Below, in pieces: positions 33,268 to 41,293 of a stretch of 64,000 bases of DNA. Origin of the DNA: JAZDGX01 sp964482205 (GTDB lineage: Bacteria; Eisenbacteria; RBG-16-71-46; CAIMUX01; WJJG01); NCBI GenBank assembly GCA_964482205.1, contig CAYZWI010000006.1, forward strand, positions 124,001-188,000, given 5' to 3'. The first letter of the stretch is position 1. The number at the start of each line of letters is the position of its first letter. The translations under genes were made by a program, and so were the position numbers. Below the pieces are notes generated by a model that was not told the DNA's origin, did not search any database, and saw only the letters and a program-made list of their open reading frames with translations.

Positions 33268-34328
33268 CGCTTCCTCCCGGGCAGCCTCTGGGTCTCGGCC
33301 ATCCGTCCGCCGGGAACATTGACGAGAATGTTGTCGATGAGGCGCGTCTCTCCCAGCCGCACCGCAAGCGCGATCAGCGCGCGCCCGCTCAGCGTGGCGA
33401 GCGGCAGGAGCGTCTCGGGATCGACGATCTCGATGTACTCGATCGCGATCCGCTCGCCTTGCGCAAGCAACGCCCGCATGCCCTCCTTGACCCGCTCCGT
33501 GTCGCGCTCGTGGCGCAGAAGGATTTCCCGCTGGGCGTAGCGCAGCGCCTGGTAGAGGCGCGGCGCCTGGGCGCGCTCTTCCGGGCCAAGGTAGCGGTTG
33601 CGCGAGGAGAGCGCGAGCCCGTCTTTTTCGCGCACCGTCGTGCAGGGCACGATGCGCACATCGACATTCAGATCCGTGACCATGCGCTGCAGCACGATCA
33701 GCTGCTGGGCATCCTTTTCGCCGAGATAGAGACGATGCGGCTGCACGATGCCGAGCAGCTTCATCACGACGGTGCAGACCCCGTCGAAATGCCCCGGGCG
33801 CGAAGCGCCGCACAAGCGCGTCCCGAGCGCGCCCACGCTGACCCGCGTGGTGAACCCTTCGGGATAGAGATCGGCCACTTCCGGAATGAAGACCGCGTCG
33901 ACGCCTCCCTCGCGGGCGAGATCCATGTCGCGCGCGAGATCGCGCGGATAGCGGCCGTAGTCCTCGCCCTCGCCGAACTGCAGCGGATTGACGAAGATGC
34001 TCAGCACGACGACATCGTTCTGCCCGCGCGCCTTGCGAATCAGCGAGAGGTGCCCCTCGTGCAGCGCGCCCATCGTCGGAACGAAGCCGATCCGCTTGCC
34101 CGCCGCGCGCTTCTGTTGCGCGAAGCGCCGCATCGAGCCCGCCGACTGCAGGCGCTTCATTCCCGGCGGCTCGGCCTTCTTCTTGCTTGCCCGCGCGGCA
34201 GCGCCGGGCCGCGCCGGAGAGGCGGTTCCCGGCTGCGAAGGCGTCTGCGCGTGGCCTGCCCGCGAAGATCCGCCGGCGGAGCCCCGCGATGCCGAGAAGC
34301 CTCCCTGCGAAGAGCGCGCGTCCCTCAT
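33264..34328 (-). CDS. panC: pantothenate synthetase with N-terminal low-complexity tail
   Basis: A 354-aa enzyme joining pantoate and beta-alanine using ATP. Core from residue 57 on: FVPTMGALHEGHLSLI carries the HIGH-like ATP motif, then SIFVNPLQFGEGED, GHFDGVCTVV, YLGEKDAQQL and the KMSKS-like loop LSSRNRYL. Residues 1-56 are a Ser/Gly/Ala/Arg-rich extension absent from typical PanC (about 280 aa). The start at ATG 34328 has GAGGAGAAGG upstream and overlaps the panB stop (ATGA), supporting the extended form. An internal start at ATG 34160 would give the usual size but has a weak ribosome site. Its stop overlaps the GlmU-HIT start. Confidence 0.93.
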   Translation of the reverse strand: MRDARSSQGGFSASRGSAGGSSRAGHAQTPSQPGTASPARPGAAARASKKKAEPPGMKRLQSAGSMRRFAQQKRAAGKRIGFVPTMGALHEGHLSLIRKARGQNDVVVLSIFVNPLQFGEGEDYGRYPRDLARDMDLAREGGVDAVFIPEVADLYPEGFTTRVSVGALGTRLCGASRPGHFDGVCTVVMKLLGIVQPHRLYLGEKDAQQLIVLQRMVTDLNVDVRIVPCTTVREKDGLALSSRNRYLGPEERAQAPRLYQALRYAQREILLRHERDTERVKEGMRALLAQGERIAIEYIEIVDPETLLPLATLSGRALIALAVRLGETRLIDNILVNVPGGRMAETQRLPGRKR

Positions 34329-35203
34329 CGTCCTTCTCCTCGCTCTTGGGCCGGATGCTGACGATTCTCCCGCGCCGGCCCGCGATCGTCGCCGTTCCCA
34401 TAGCTATGTTCGCGGGCCGGGAACTCGCCCCGTTCGACGGCGCCCATGTATTCGCGCACCGCCGCTTCGATCTGTTCGGCGCCTTCGAGAAACCGGCGCA
34501 CGAAGCGCGCGCGGAATTCGGTGAAGATCCCGAGCATGTCGTAGAGCACCAGCACTTGTCCGTCGCAGGCCGGTCCCGCGCCGATCCCGATCGTGGGAAT
34601 CGAGACCGCGGCGGTGATCTCGGCGGCGAGCGGCGCGGGAATGGACTCGAGCACGATCGAGAAGCAGCCCGCTTTCTCCAGCGCGACGGCGTCGCGCAGC
34701 AGCGCCGCCCGCTCTTCCGGATCGCGCCCGCGCACCCGGTAGCCGCCAAGGGTCAGCACGGATTGCGGCGTGAGCCCCAGATGCCCCATCACCGGAATGC
34801 CCGCTTCGTTCAGGCGGCGCGCCGCCTCCAGCGAACGCTCTCCCCCTTCGATCTTCACCCCGTCGGCCTGTCCCTCGCGGATCAAGCGCCCGGCCGCATC
34901 CAGCGCCCGTTCGGGACTCACCTGGAACGAGAGGAAGGGCATGTCGGCGATCACCAGTCCCGCCGGGCGCGCGCGCGCCACCGCGCGGGTATGGTGGATC
35001 ATGTCCTCGAGGGTGACCTGCAGCGTCGAGTCGTATCCGAGCACGACCTGGCCGAGGCTGTCGCCGACGAGCAGCACCGGCACGCCGCAGCGGTCGAGAA
35101 TCCGCGCCATGCTGAAGTCGTAGCAGGTGAGCACCGGGATCTTCCGGCCGCGCGCCTTCCAGCTCTTCAGTTCCGGCACAGTGATGCGCGTTTCGCGGGT
35201 CAT
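34325..35203 (-). CDS. panB: 3-methyl-2-oxobutanoate hydroxymethyltransferase
   Basis: A 292-aa enzyme that makes ketopantoate from alpha-ketoisovalerate and methylene-tetrahydrofolate, the first step to pantothenate. Visible motifs: VLTCYDFSMARILDRCGVPVLLVGDSLG at the N-terminus with the Mg-binding aspartate, IADMPFLSF, VKIEGG, VMGHLGLTPQSV, and IGIGAGPACDGQVLVLYDMLG. A charged tail of about 30 residues follows the normal end. ATG 35203 overlaps the kinase stop (ATGA) and its own stop overlaps panC. Neighbouring folate genes make sense because the cosubstrate is a folate derivative. Confidence 0.96.
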   Translation of the reverse strand: MTRETRITVPELKSWKARGRKIPVLTCYDFSMARILDRCGVPVLLVGDSLGQVVLGYDSTLQVTLEDMIHHTRAVARARPAGLVIADMPFLSFQVSPERALDAAGRLIREGQADGVKIEGGERSLEAARRLNEAGIPVMGHLGLTPQSVLTLGGYRVRGRDPEERAALLRDAVALEKAGCFSIVLESIPAPLAAEITAAVSIPTIGIGAGPACDGQVLVLYDMLGIFTEFRARFVRRFLEGAEQIEAAVREYMGAVERGEFPAREHSYGNGDDRGPARENRQHPAQERGEGR

Positions 35204-35925
35204 CGTCCCTCCGACGGAGGCTCGGAATGAAAGAAGGCCGTTCCCTCCGTCAATTGCATCGCCGCTTTCAGCATCTTCGGAACGAGTCCGGGCGACGCGA
35301 TGAAATCGTTCTTGGCCGCGTTCACCATCAGGACGGGCGCACCCCGATAGTGCGCGAAGAAGTAGGAGTAGGCTTCGCAGAGCGCTTCGAGATAGGCGGG
35401 ATCCATGTCGCGCTCGAAGGCGCGGCCGCGCCGCCCGATGCGTTCGAGCAAGAGGTCGCAGTCGGCTTGCAGGTAGACGACCCGGTCGGGGTGCGGAAGC
35501 TTCTGCTCCATGAGCTCGAAGATCTGGTTGTACATCTCGAGCTCGTAATCATCGAGATTGATGTGTGCGAAGATCCGGTCCTTCTCGAACATGTAGTCGG
35601 ACACGATCGTCTCGCGAAAGAGATCGCGCTGCCACAGTCCGTGCTGCTGGCGATAACGGCTGAGCAGGAAGAAGATCTGGGTCTGGAACGCGAAGCTCCG
35701 GCGGTCGCGATAGAAGTCGCTCAGGAAGGGATTTTCCTCGACCTGCTCGAGCAGGGCGAAACCGCCCAGCAATCCGGCGAACCGCTGCGTGAGGGTGGTC
35801 TTGCCCACGCCGATGACTCCCTCGACGGCGATGAAGTGAACCTCCGGGGAGGGCGCGCGCGCCTGCCCCCGGGCGTCCGCCGGGATTTCGTGCGATTCAC
35901 CGTGGCTCACGGCACTTCGCTCCAT
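35200..35925 (-). CDS. deoxynucleoside kinase (dAdo/dGuo kinase family)
   Basis: A 241-aa salvage kinase that phosphorylates deoxynucleosides. The P-loop is FIAVEGVIGVGKTTL (about residues 31-45). It is followed by EENPFLSDFY, FQTQIFFLLSRYRQQ, TIVSDYMFEKDRIFA with the DR motif, and VVYLQADCDLLLERIGRRGRAFE as lid region. A tail of about 28 residues precedes the P-loop; ATG 35925 is used, but GTG 35910 with GGAG at better spacing is equally possible. Either start overlaps the end of folK. The stop overlaps the panB start. Confidence 0.88.
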   Translation of the reverse strand: MERSAVSHGESHEIPADARGQARAPSPEVHFIAVEGVIGVGKTTLTQRFAGLLGGFALLEQVEENPFLSDFYRDRRSFAFQTQIFFLLSRYRQQHGLWQRDLFRETIVSDYMFEKDRIFAHINLDDYELEMYNQIFELMEQKLPHPDRVVYLQADCDLLLERIGRRGRAFERDMDPAYLEALCEAYSYFFAHYRGAPVLMVNAAKNDFIASPGLVPKMLKAAMQLTEGTAFFHSEPPSEGR

Positions 35926-36463
35926 CGGCGCTGCGCTTCCGTCCGGTCCACAGCGCCGTGCCTTGCCGCCCGGTGGCGGCGAGCAGTTCCAGCACCGTCT
36001 TTCCGAGCAGCGGGTGGCGCCACTCGGGCAGCACCTCGGCGAGAGGCGCGAGCACAAAGGCCCGCTCGTGCAGCCGAGGATGCGGCAGGACGAGATCGGG
36101 AGTCCGGCGCACGGTCCCCTCTTCCAGCAGAATGTCGATGTCGATCGGGCGCGGGCCCCAGCGTTCTTCGCCCGCCGCGCGCTGGCGCCCCAGCTTCGCC
36201 TCGATGGCCTGCAAGGGGGCGATCATTTCCTCGGCGCGCGCCTGCGCGGACAGCAGCACGACCTGGTTCAAGTACGGGCCCTGCCCCGGAGGCCCCACCG
36301 GTTCGGTCTCGTAGATGCTCGACACGCGCTCGAGCGGCCCGTACAGCGCGGCGACGGCCTCCCGGGCGCGCGCCAGCAAGGCCTCGCGGTCGCCTTGATT
36401 GCTCCCCAGCGCGAGCGCCACGCATCGGCGTTCGCTCCCTACCGGCTTCGCATCCCCCGCCAT
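35897..36463 (-). CDS. folK: 2-amino-4-hydroxy-6-hydroxymethyldihydropteridine pyrophosphokinase
   Basis: A 188-aa enzyme transferring pyrophosphate from ATP to the pterin in folate synthesis. Motifs: VALALGSNQGDREA, SSIYETEPVGPPGQGPYLNQVV, RWGPRPIDIDILL with metal-binding aspartates, and LPHPRLHERAFVLAPLAEV. It follows folB by 24 nt and its end overlaps the kinase gene by 29 nt. The length is slightly above the usual 160 residues because of charged ends. Confidence 0.95.
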   Translation of the reverse strand: MAGDAKPVGSERRCVALALGSNQGDREALLARAREAVAALYGPLERVSSIYETEPVGPPGQGPYLNQVVLLSAQARAEEMIAPLQAIEAKLGRQRAAGEERWGPRPIDIDILLEEGTVRRTPDLVLPHPRLHERAFVLAPLAEVLPEWRHPLLGKTVLELLAATGRQGTALWTGRKRSADGAKCREPR

Positions 36464-36487
36464 CGCGTGCGCCTCTCGCCTTCGGGC

Positions 36488-36847
36488 TCATTCCCGAGGC
36501 ACGCTCAACTCTACTTCGACGCAATTGAGATTCGCGTCGAAGGGGAGGCTCAGCTTTCGAACCCGGACGACCACGCGAGCGACCCCGAACCGTTCGCGCA
36601 GCGTTTCTCCGATGCGCAGCGCGAGCGCTTCGATGAGATGATGCGCGCCCGTCTCGCTGATCTCGCGCACCGTCTCGTAGACGCGCTGGTAGTCGACCGT
36701 CCGATGGAGGTCGTCCCGCCGCCCCGCTTCGAGGAGATCGAGATGGAGTTCGACGTCCAGAGTCACTTTCTGGACCCACTCCTTCTCGAGATCGCCGACC
36801 CCAAGCTTTGGAAAGACAGTGATTTCCTTCAGGCGGATCACATCCAT
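36488..36847 (-). CDS. folB: dihydroneopterin aldolase
   Basis: A 119-aa aldolase/epimerase of folate synthesis. Typical features are KEITVFPKLGVGDLEKEWVQ with the conserved glutamate, the VDVEL-like strand LDVELHLDL, TVDYQRVYETVREI, HHLIEALALRIGETLRERF, and the C-terminal VRKLSLPFDANLNCVEVELS. ATG 36847 is used; GTG 36853 is an alternative. It is first gene after the promoter at 36874-36902 and heads the folate-pantothenate operon. Confidence 0.9.
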   Translation of the reverse strand: MDVIRLKEITVFPKLGVGDLEKEWVQKVTLDVELHLDLLEAGRRDDLHRTVDYQRVYETVREISETGAHHLIEALALRIGETLRERFGVARVVVRVRKLSLPFDANLNCVEVELSVPRE

Positions 36848-36873
36848 GCGCACCCTCGCTCCAGTCCCCCGGT

Positions 36874-36902
36874 AAGGTAGTGAAGCGCCCGATGGCACGC
36901 AA
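36874..36902 (-). promoter_or_regulatory. promoter for the folB-to-tatA operon
   Basis: Minus strand TTGCGT (36902-36897), 17-nt spacer, TACCTT (36879-36874), 27 nt before ATG 36847. The rest of 36903-37149 shows no other convincing signal apart from the uncertain start region of the divergent glycosyltransferase. Confidence 0.5.
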
Positions 36903-37149
36903 CCAGAAGCTTGTCCGGCCTTCTCCTTCCCTTTGCGCCCGCTTGAATTCCGGAAAGCACCGTGGGGTCGTCCGGCGCTGCCCGCCACGACCCGCCCGCC
37001 GCCCGCCCGCAGTTTCCCATTGCCGCTCGCTCCGCGATCGGGTTCTCTTGCCTGCGTCGATCATCACCTGCTCGCCGAAGATTCCGGGAAGCGGGCGCAT
37101 CCGTGGCTCGCGTTCGGCTCGTCGGACGGGCGTCCATCGCGAGCCGCCA

Positions 37150-38505
37150 TTGTTGGGAAAGAGCATCGAAATCTGGATCGTCAGCCAGTCCTACCTCCCC
37201 CATCACGGGGGCATCACCGAGCATGTCTGGAATCTGGCCGCCGCTCTTGCGCGGCGGGGCCATCACGCGACGATCGTCACCGGAGGACCGGTTCGCAAGC
37301 GGCCGGCGCGCCACCCGGACCCGTGCTCGCCCCGCCATTTCGAGCCCCCCAACATGCATCCCGATCCGCCCGGCTGCGATCCCGATCCGCCCGGCGTCGA
37401 AGTGGTTCGCCTCGGGCGCACGATTCGCGTGCCGTCGCACGGCTCGCGCGCGTGCGTCACGCTCGGATGCGATGCGTGGAGCCGGCGGGGCCTTCTCCGG
37501 AAGCGCCCGGCTCCCCACATCGTGCACGTGCAGTCTCCCCTCGAGCCCTTCCTGCCGCTCGCCATCCTGCGCTCGGCCCCGGGAATCAAGATCGGCACCT
37601 TTCACACCGGCGGTAGCCGCGATCATTGGGGCTACCGCCTTTTCGCGCCCGCGCTCGCCTCGGACTTCGCGCGCCTGCGGGCGCGCATCGCCGTCTCGGA
37701 GGAAGCGGCGCGCTTCGCCTCGGTCCACTTCCCCGGCCGCTACGAGATCATTCCGAACGGCGTCGATGTGGCTCGTTTCGCGCATCCCGACCGCGCCGAG
37801 GCGGCGGCAGGGGAAGAAGTGGGCGGCGGCGCTTCCAGCGCGAAGGGAAGCGCCGGCCTTGCCCGCGGGCATGGCCGCTCCCCCACGATTCTCTTCGTCG
37901 GGCGGCTGGAGAAGCGCAAAGGACTTCGCATTCTTCTCGAAGCGTGCGACCGAATGAGAAGGCAGACAGCGGCTTCCGGACGCGGGGGTCCGCTCGTCCG
38001 GATCGTCGGTGAAGGCCCTGAGCGCGCCGGGCTCGAACGGCTGGCCGCGCGCCTGGGCGTCCGCGCGACCTTTGATGGTCCGGTCGACCGCAAATCGCTT
38101 CCCCGCTGCTACGCCTCGGCCGACCTCTTCGCGGCCACTTCCACCGACGGCGAGAGCTTCGGGGTCTCTCTCCTGGAAGCCATGGCTTCGGGGCTTCCGA
38201 TCGTCGCCTCCGATCTGCCCGGCTATCGCCAGACGCTGGCCGGGTCCGGCGCGGCGCTCTTCTTTCGCGCTGGGTCGGCGGACGATCTCGCCCACTCGCT
38301 CGCACGCCTGAGCGAGGATCCCGCCCTGCGCTGCGCGCTCGGCCGGGCGGGCAGGCGGTTCGTGCGCACGTACGATTGGGAAGCGATCGCGCGCAGGGTG
38401 GAGGGCCTCTATCGCGCGGCGCTCGATGGCGAAATGACCGGACGCGAACCGCGATCGTTCGTCACCGATTCAAGCTCAGGATTTTCTTCAGCCCGCGAAG
38501 CGTGA
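37150..38505 (+). CDS. glycosyltransferase family 4, PimB/MshA-like; start uncertain
   Basis: About 451 residues from the tandem TTG codons at 37150/37153. The N-terminal acceptor domain begins EIWIVSQSYLPHHGGITEHVWNLA, a classic GT4 opening. Between is a Pro/Asp-rich insertion with repeated DPPG phrases (about residues 58-80). The donor half shows IIPNGVDVARF, ILFVGRLEKRKGL, VRIVGEGPERAGLERLA, and the E-x7-E motif in ESFGVSLLEAMASGLPIVASDLPG. It would add a sugar to a lipid or glycan acceptor in the cytoplasm. The frame is open further upstream to 36880, but no good ribosome site was found. The 3' end overlaps convergent coaX by 44 nt. Confidence 0.85.
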   Translation: MLGKSIEIWIVSQSYLPHHGGITEHVWNLAAALARRGHHATIVTGGPVRKRPARHPDPCSPRHFEPPNMHPDPPGCDPDPPGVEVVRLGRTIRVPSHGSRACVTLGCDAWSRRGLLRKRPAPHIVHVQSPLEPFLPLAILRSAPGIKIGTFHTGGSRDHWGYRLFAPALASDFARLRARIAVSEEAARFASVHFPGRYEIIPNGVDVARFAHPDRAEAAAGEEVGGGASSAKGSAGLARGHGRSPTILFVGRLEKRKGLRILLEACDRMRRQTAASGRGGPLVRIVGEGPERAGLERLAARLGVRATFDGPVDRKSLPRCYASADLFAATSTDGESFGVSLLEAMASGLPIVASDLPGYRQTLAGSGAALFFRAGSADDLAHSLARLSEDPALRCALGRAGRRFVRTYDWEAIARRVEGLYRAALDGEMTGREPRSFVTDSSSGFSSAREA

Positions 38506-39373
38506 GCGCCTCGTCCACCGCCTGAATCGTTTCCGATCCGCCGCTGATCAGACGAGCGAGCCCTCCCGTCGCGACCACCCGGGCCGGGCGCTTCAGTTCT
38601 TTTTCGAGCCGGCGCACGATTCCATCGATCGTGCCGATCGCGCCGTAGTAGACGCCCACTTGAATGCTCTCTTCCGTCGTGCGCCCGATCGGCTGCGGCG
38701 GCTTGCGGATCTCGACCTTGGGGAGACGCGCGGCGCGATGGAAGAGCTCGTCGGCGGAAGTGCGGATGCCGGGAGCGATCGCTCCGCCGATGTACCGGCG
38801 GCCCGGGCGGATGACATCGAAGGTCGTCGCCGTGCCGAGATCGACCACGATCGCCGGCAGCGGCCCATCCGCGACCGCCGCGGCGTTGGCGATGCGATCG
38901 GCCCCGAGCGAGCTCGGATCGGGCAGCTCGATGCGCACGCCCGTCTTCACCCGGCTCGAGAGGACGAGGGGCCTCTGCCCGTAGAGGCGCACGCACATCG
39001 CCTCGTATTCCTGCGTGAACGCGGGGACGACCGAGCCCAGGATGATTCGTCCGCTGCGCTGGATCTGCTCGTGGTAGCCGCGGCACAGGGCGGACACGAG
39101 CACGGAGAGCTCGTCGCCGGTGCGCGCGATGCCCGAGCTCACCCGGCGGAAGAGAGCCAGGTCCTCGCCCTGAAAGATGCCGAGCACCGTCTGGGTGTTG
39201 CCGATGTCGATGGCGAGCACCACCTCCGGCTCGGGGCGCCCCGGCGGCGTTCGCTTGCGCGCCGGCGCGGAACGGCCGCGGCGGGGAAGCGCCCGGCCGA
39301 CTCCGGCATGCGCGTCTTTCGCCTCTTCTCTTGCGTCCCGCCTTGCCCCGCCCGCCTTTCGCGCCGCGCTCAT
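38462..39373 (-). CDS. coaX: type III pantothenate kinase with basic N-terminal extension
   Basis: A 303-aa kinase making 4'-phosphopantothenate, the first step of CoA synthesis, with the ASKHA fold. Motifs: phosphate loop LAIDIGNTQTVLG (residues 53-65), GADRIANA, VVDLGTATTFDV, GGAIAPGI and VVATGGLA. Residues 1-50 form an Arg/Lys/Ala-rich tail not usual in CoaX. ATG 39373 has GAGGAGGG upstream; GTG 39397, overlapping the tatC stop, is an alternative. Together with panB and panC this places three CoA-pathway genes in 6 kb. No birA is adjacent, unlike in many genomes. Confidence 0.93.
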   Translation of the reverse strand: MSAARKAGGARRDAREEAKDAHAGVGRALPRRGRSAPARKRTPPGRPEPEVVLAIDIGNTQTVLGIFQGEDLALFRRVSSGIARTGDELSVLVSALCRGYHEQIQRSGRIILGSVVPAFTQEYEAMCVRLYGQRPLVLSSRVKTGVRIELPDPSSLGADRIANAAAVADGPLPAIVVDLGTATTFDVIRPGRRYIGGAIAPGIRTSADELFHRAARLPKVEIRKPPQPIGRTTEESIQVGVYYGAIGTIDGIVRRLEKELKRPARVVATGGLARLISGGSETIQAVDEALTLRGLKKILSLNR

Positions 39374-39393
39374 CTGCCCTCCTCGCCGCGCCT

Positions 39394-40110
39394 TCACGCG
39401 GCGCCCGCCGCCCTGTCGCCCGTCTGCTTGCCGCGATGGATCGCCGCGGATACCCAGATGCTCAGGAAATAGAGGATCACGATCGGAATCGCCAGCACGA
39501 GTTGCGAGGGGCCGTCTCCCGGGGTGACGACCGCCGCCACGATGAGAATGATGACGATCGCATGCCGCCATTTCGCGAGCAGGAACTTCGGAGTGACGAT
39601 GCCCACGAGACTCAGGATCGCGATCACCAGCGGAAGTTGAAAGAGCAGTCCGCAAGCGAGCGCCATCTTGAGCACGAAATCGAAGAGATATCCCACCGCG
39701 ATGTTCGCGACGACGCGCTCCGATCCAAAGCCGAGCAAGAGCTTGAGCATCGTCGGCGTGAGCGCGAGCGAGGCGAAGGCGATGCCGATCAGGAAGAGCA
39801 CCGTGGAGAGCACGACCAGCGGCATGGCGATCCGCTTCTCGCGTTGGAGCAGCCCGGGAACCACGAAGCCCCAGACCCGGAAGGCGATGAACGGAAGTCC
39901 GGCGATCAAGCCGAGAAGCAGCGACAACTTCACTCGCGTCATGAACGCTTCGAGCGGCCGGATGAAGGTGGCCTGGCCGACCGTGCGGCCGACGAGCAGG
40001 TCGAGCAGCCGTTCAGAGAAGAACCAAGCCCCGCAGGCGAGGACCAGGAGCACGAACAGGCAGGAGACGACCACGCCGCGAAGCTCGTCCAGATGCTCGA
40101 AGAAGGACAT
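39394..40110 (-). CDS. tatC: twin-arginine translocase subunit TatC
   Basis: A 238-aa inner-membrane receptor of the Tat pathway with six hydrophobic helices. The N-terminus MSFFEHLDELRGVVVSC is the conserved signal-recognition face, and the later FRVWGFVVPGLLQREKR loop and TPGDGPSQLVLAIPIVILYFLSI end are typical. ATG 40110 is used; a GTG at 40164 would add 18 residues and has a comparable ribosome site. The promoter at 40212-40240 precedes both. coaX follows 20 nt downstream. tatA lies about 8 kb away in a different transcript. Confidence 0.95.
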   Translation of the reverse strand: MSFFEHLDELRGVVVSCLFVLLVLACGAWFFSERLLDLLVGRTVGQATFIRPLEAFMTRVKLSLLLGLIAGLPFIAFRVWGFVVPGLLQREKRIAMPLVVLSTVLFLIGIAFASLALTPTMLKLLLGFGSERVVANIAVGYLFDFVLKMALACGLLFQLPLVIAILSLVGIVTPKFLLAKWRHAIVIILIVAAVVTPGDGPSQLVLAIPIVILYFLSIWVSAAIHRGKQTGDRAAGAA

Positions 40111-40211
40111 CTCCGCCTGGCCTCTGCCGTAGCGGAGCCGTGTGAGCCAGCCTGCCAAATTCACGCCCTCGCTCGCGCCTTTCGCAAAGGCTCGCCGTCG
40201 AAATCCACGCG

Positions 40212-40240
40212 AGTCTAGGGGAAGCGCAGGCGCCGGGCAA
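40212..40240 (-). promoter_or_regulatory. promoter for tatC-coaX
   Basis: Minus strand TTGCCC (40240-40235), 17-nt spacer, TAGACT (40217-40212). Confidence 0.5.
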
Positions 40241-40372
40241 GGCACGCGCAACGCGCCAGAACGCGCCTGCGGAGGGCACCGGCGGAAGGCAATGGCAGCA
40301 GGCACCAGAGGAAGGCGGCGGAAGGCACCGGTAGGCGGCGGTAAACCAGCGGAAGGAGCAGGCGCCCCGCCC
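40241..40372. repeat. purine-rich low-complexity intergenic tract
   Basis: Imperfect repeats of GGCACCGG and GCGGAAGGC-type units fill much of 40241-40372 between tatC and the UPF0173 gene. A TTGACA box at 40374-40379 follows, but no good -10 was found at normal spacing. No gene is seen in 40111-40520 apart from a possible tatC N-terminal extension. Confidence 0.4.
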
Positions 40373-40520
40373 ATTGACAAACGATGCGCCTTCGCGTCTC
40401 CTGACCGCGATTGGCTCAGTCTTCGCTCGGCGCTCTCCGCAAGCGAATTGCTGCCGTGGCCGTGGCCGTCGCCGGCCTCCCGGGGGGTGCCTGCCAGCGA
40501 CGCACACCCAGGAGGCGCCC

Positions 40521-41198
40521 GTGCCGCACGCCACATTCCTCGGCCATTCCTGCGTCGTCCTCGACCACGAAGCGACCCGGCTCGTGATCGATCCCTTCCT
40601 CAGCGGGAATCCCGTCGCTTCCATGAAGCCCGAACGATTGCAGGTCCAGTACATTCTCATCACGCATGGGCACGGCGATCACCTCGGCGACGCGCTCGCG
40701 ATCGCCCGCCGCACCGGCGCCACCGTGATCGCGACGCACGAGATGGCCTGCTATTGCGCGAGCCAGGGGGCGAAGACCCACGGCATGCACATCGGCGGCG
40801 CGCACGCCTTTCCCTTCGGCCGCGTCAAGCTGACGATCGCCCACCACGGCGGCGGCTGCGGCAACGACGCGTCGCGCTACACGGGCCCGGCGGTGGGATT
40901 CCTCGTCACCCTCGGGGGACGCACCATCTACCATTCGGGCGACACGGGACTCTTCTACGACATGAAGCTGATCGGCGAGATGAACGCGCTCGAGGTCGCC
41001 TTCCTGCCGATCGGCGACAACTTCACGATGGGCATCGACGATGCGTTGAAAGCGGTCGAGCTCCTGCAACCGAAGCGCGTCGTGCCGATGCACTACGGCA
41101 CCTTCCCCGTCGTGGATGTCGATCCGCACGAGTTCGTCCGGCGAGTGAAGGGCGCGCAGGCGGTCGTGCTCGCGCCGGGAGAGACGCTCGAGTTCTGA
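40521..41198 (+). CDS. UPF0173-family metallo-beta-lactamase-fold hydrolase
   Basis: A 225-aa cytoplasmic metal-dependent hydrolase. The metallo-beta-lactamase fold is shown by ATFLGHSCVVLDHEATRLVIDPFLSGN, the metal motif THGHGDHLGDA (HxHxDH), IYHSGDTGLF with the bridging aspartate, and VPMHYGTFPVVDVDP near the end. These are standard for UPF0173/YtkL proteins, whose substrate is not established. GTG 40521 has AGGAGG at 40510-40515. It is transcribed alone, divergent from tatC and convergent with smc. Confidence 0.88.
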   Translation: MPHATFLGHSCVVLDHEATRLVIDPFLSGNPVASMKPERLQVQYILITHGHGDHLGDALAIARRTGATVIATHEMACYCASQGAKTHGMHIGGAHAFPFGRVKLTIAHHGGGCGNDASRYTGPAVGFLVTLGGRTIYHSGDTGLFYDMKLIGEMNALEVAFLPIGDNFTMGIDDALKAVELLQPKRVVPMHYGTFPVVDVDPHEFVRRVKGAQAVVLAPGETLEF

Positions 41199-41262
41199 GA
41201 GACGCTTGCGCGCAGGCCGCGCCCGTGCATGAGGGCGCCCGCAGCCGCTCACCGGCCTCACT

Positions 41263-41287
41263 GCGCGGAGGGTTGCTTCCGCCGCGC
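41263..41287. terminator. possible hairpin between UPF0173 and smc ends
   Basis: GCGCGG (41263-41268) and CCGCGC (41282-41287) can pair around a 13-nt loop in the convergent gap. There is no T-run; weak evidence. Confidence 0.25.
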
Positions 41288-41293
41288 GGCCGC

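Noticed and set aside
34165..35230. Riboswitch or attenuator upstream of panB
   Set aside because: panB starts inside the stop of the preceding kinase gene, leaving no leader for an RNA element.
36903..37149. Coding extension of the glycosyltransferase to 36880
   Set aside because: The upstream residues are Arg/Pro/Ser-rich and lie before the normal GT4 opening; no ribosome site was seen. The real start is still uncertain.
40374..40402. Promoter for the UPF0173 gene from a TTGACA box
   Set aside because: The -35 box is perfect, but no acceptable -10 box occurs 15-19 nt downstream, so it was not listed as a promoter.
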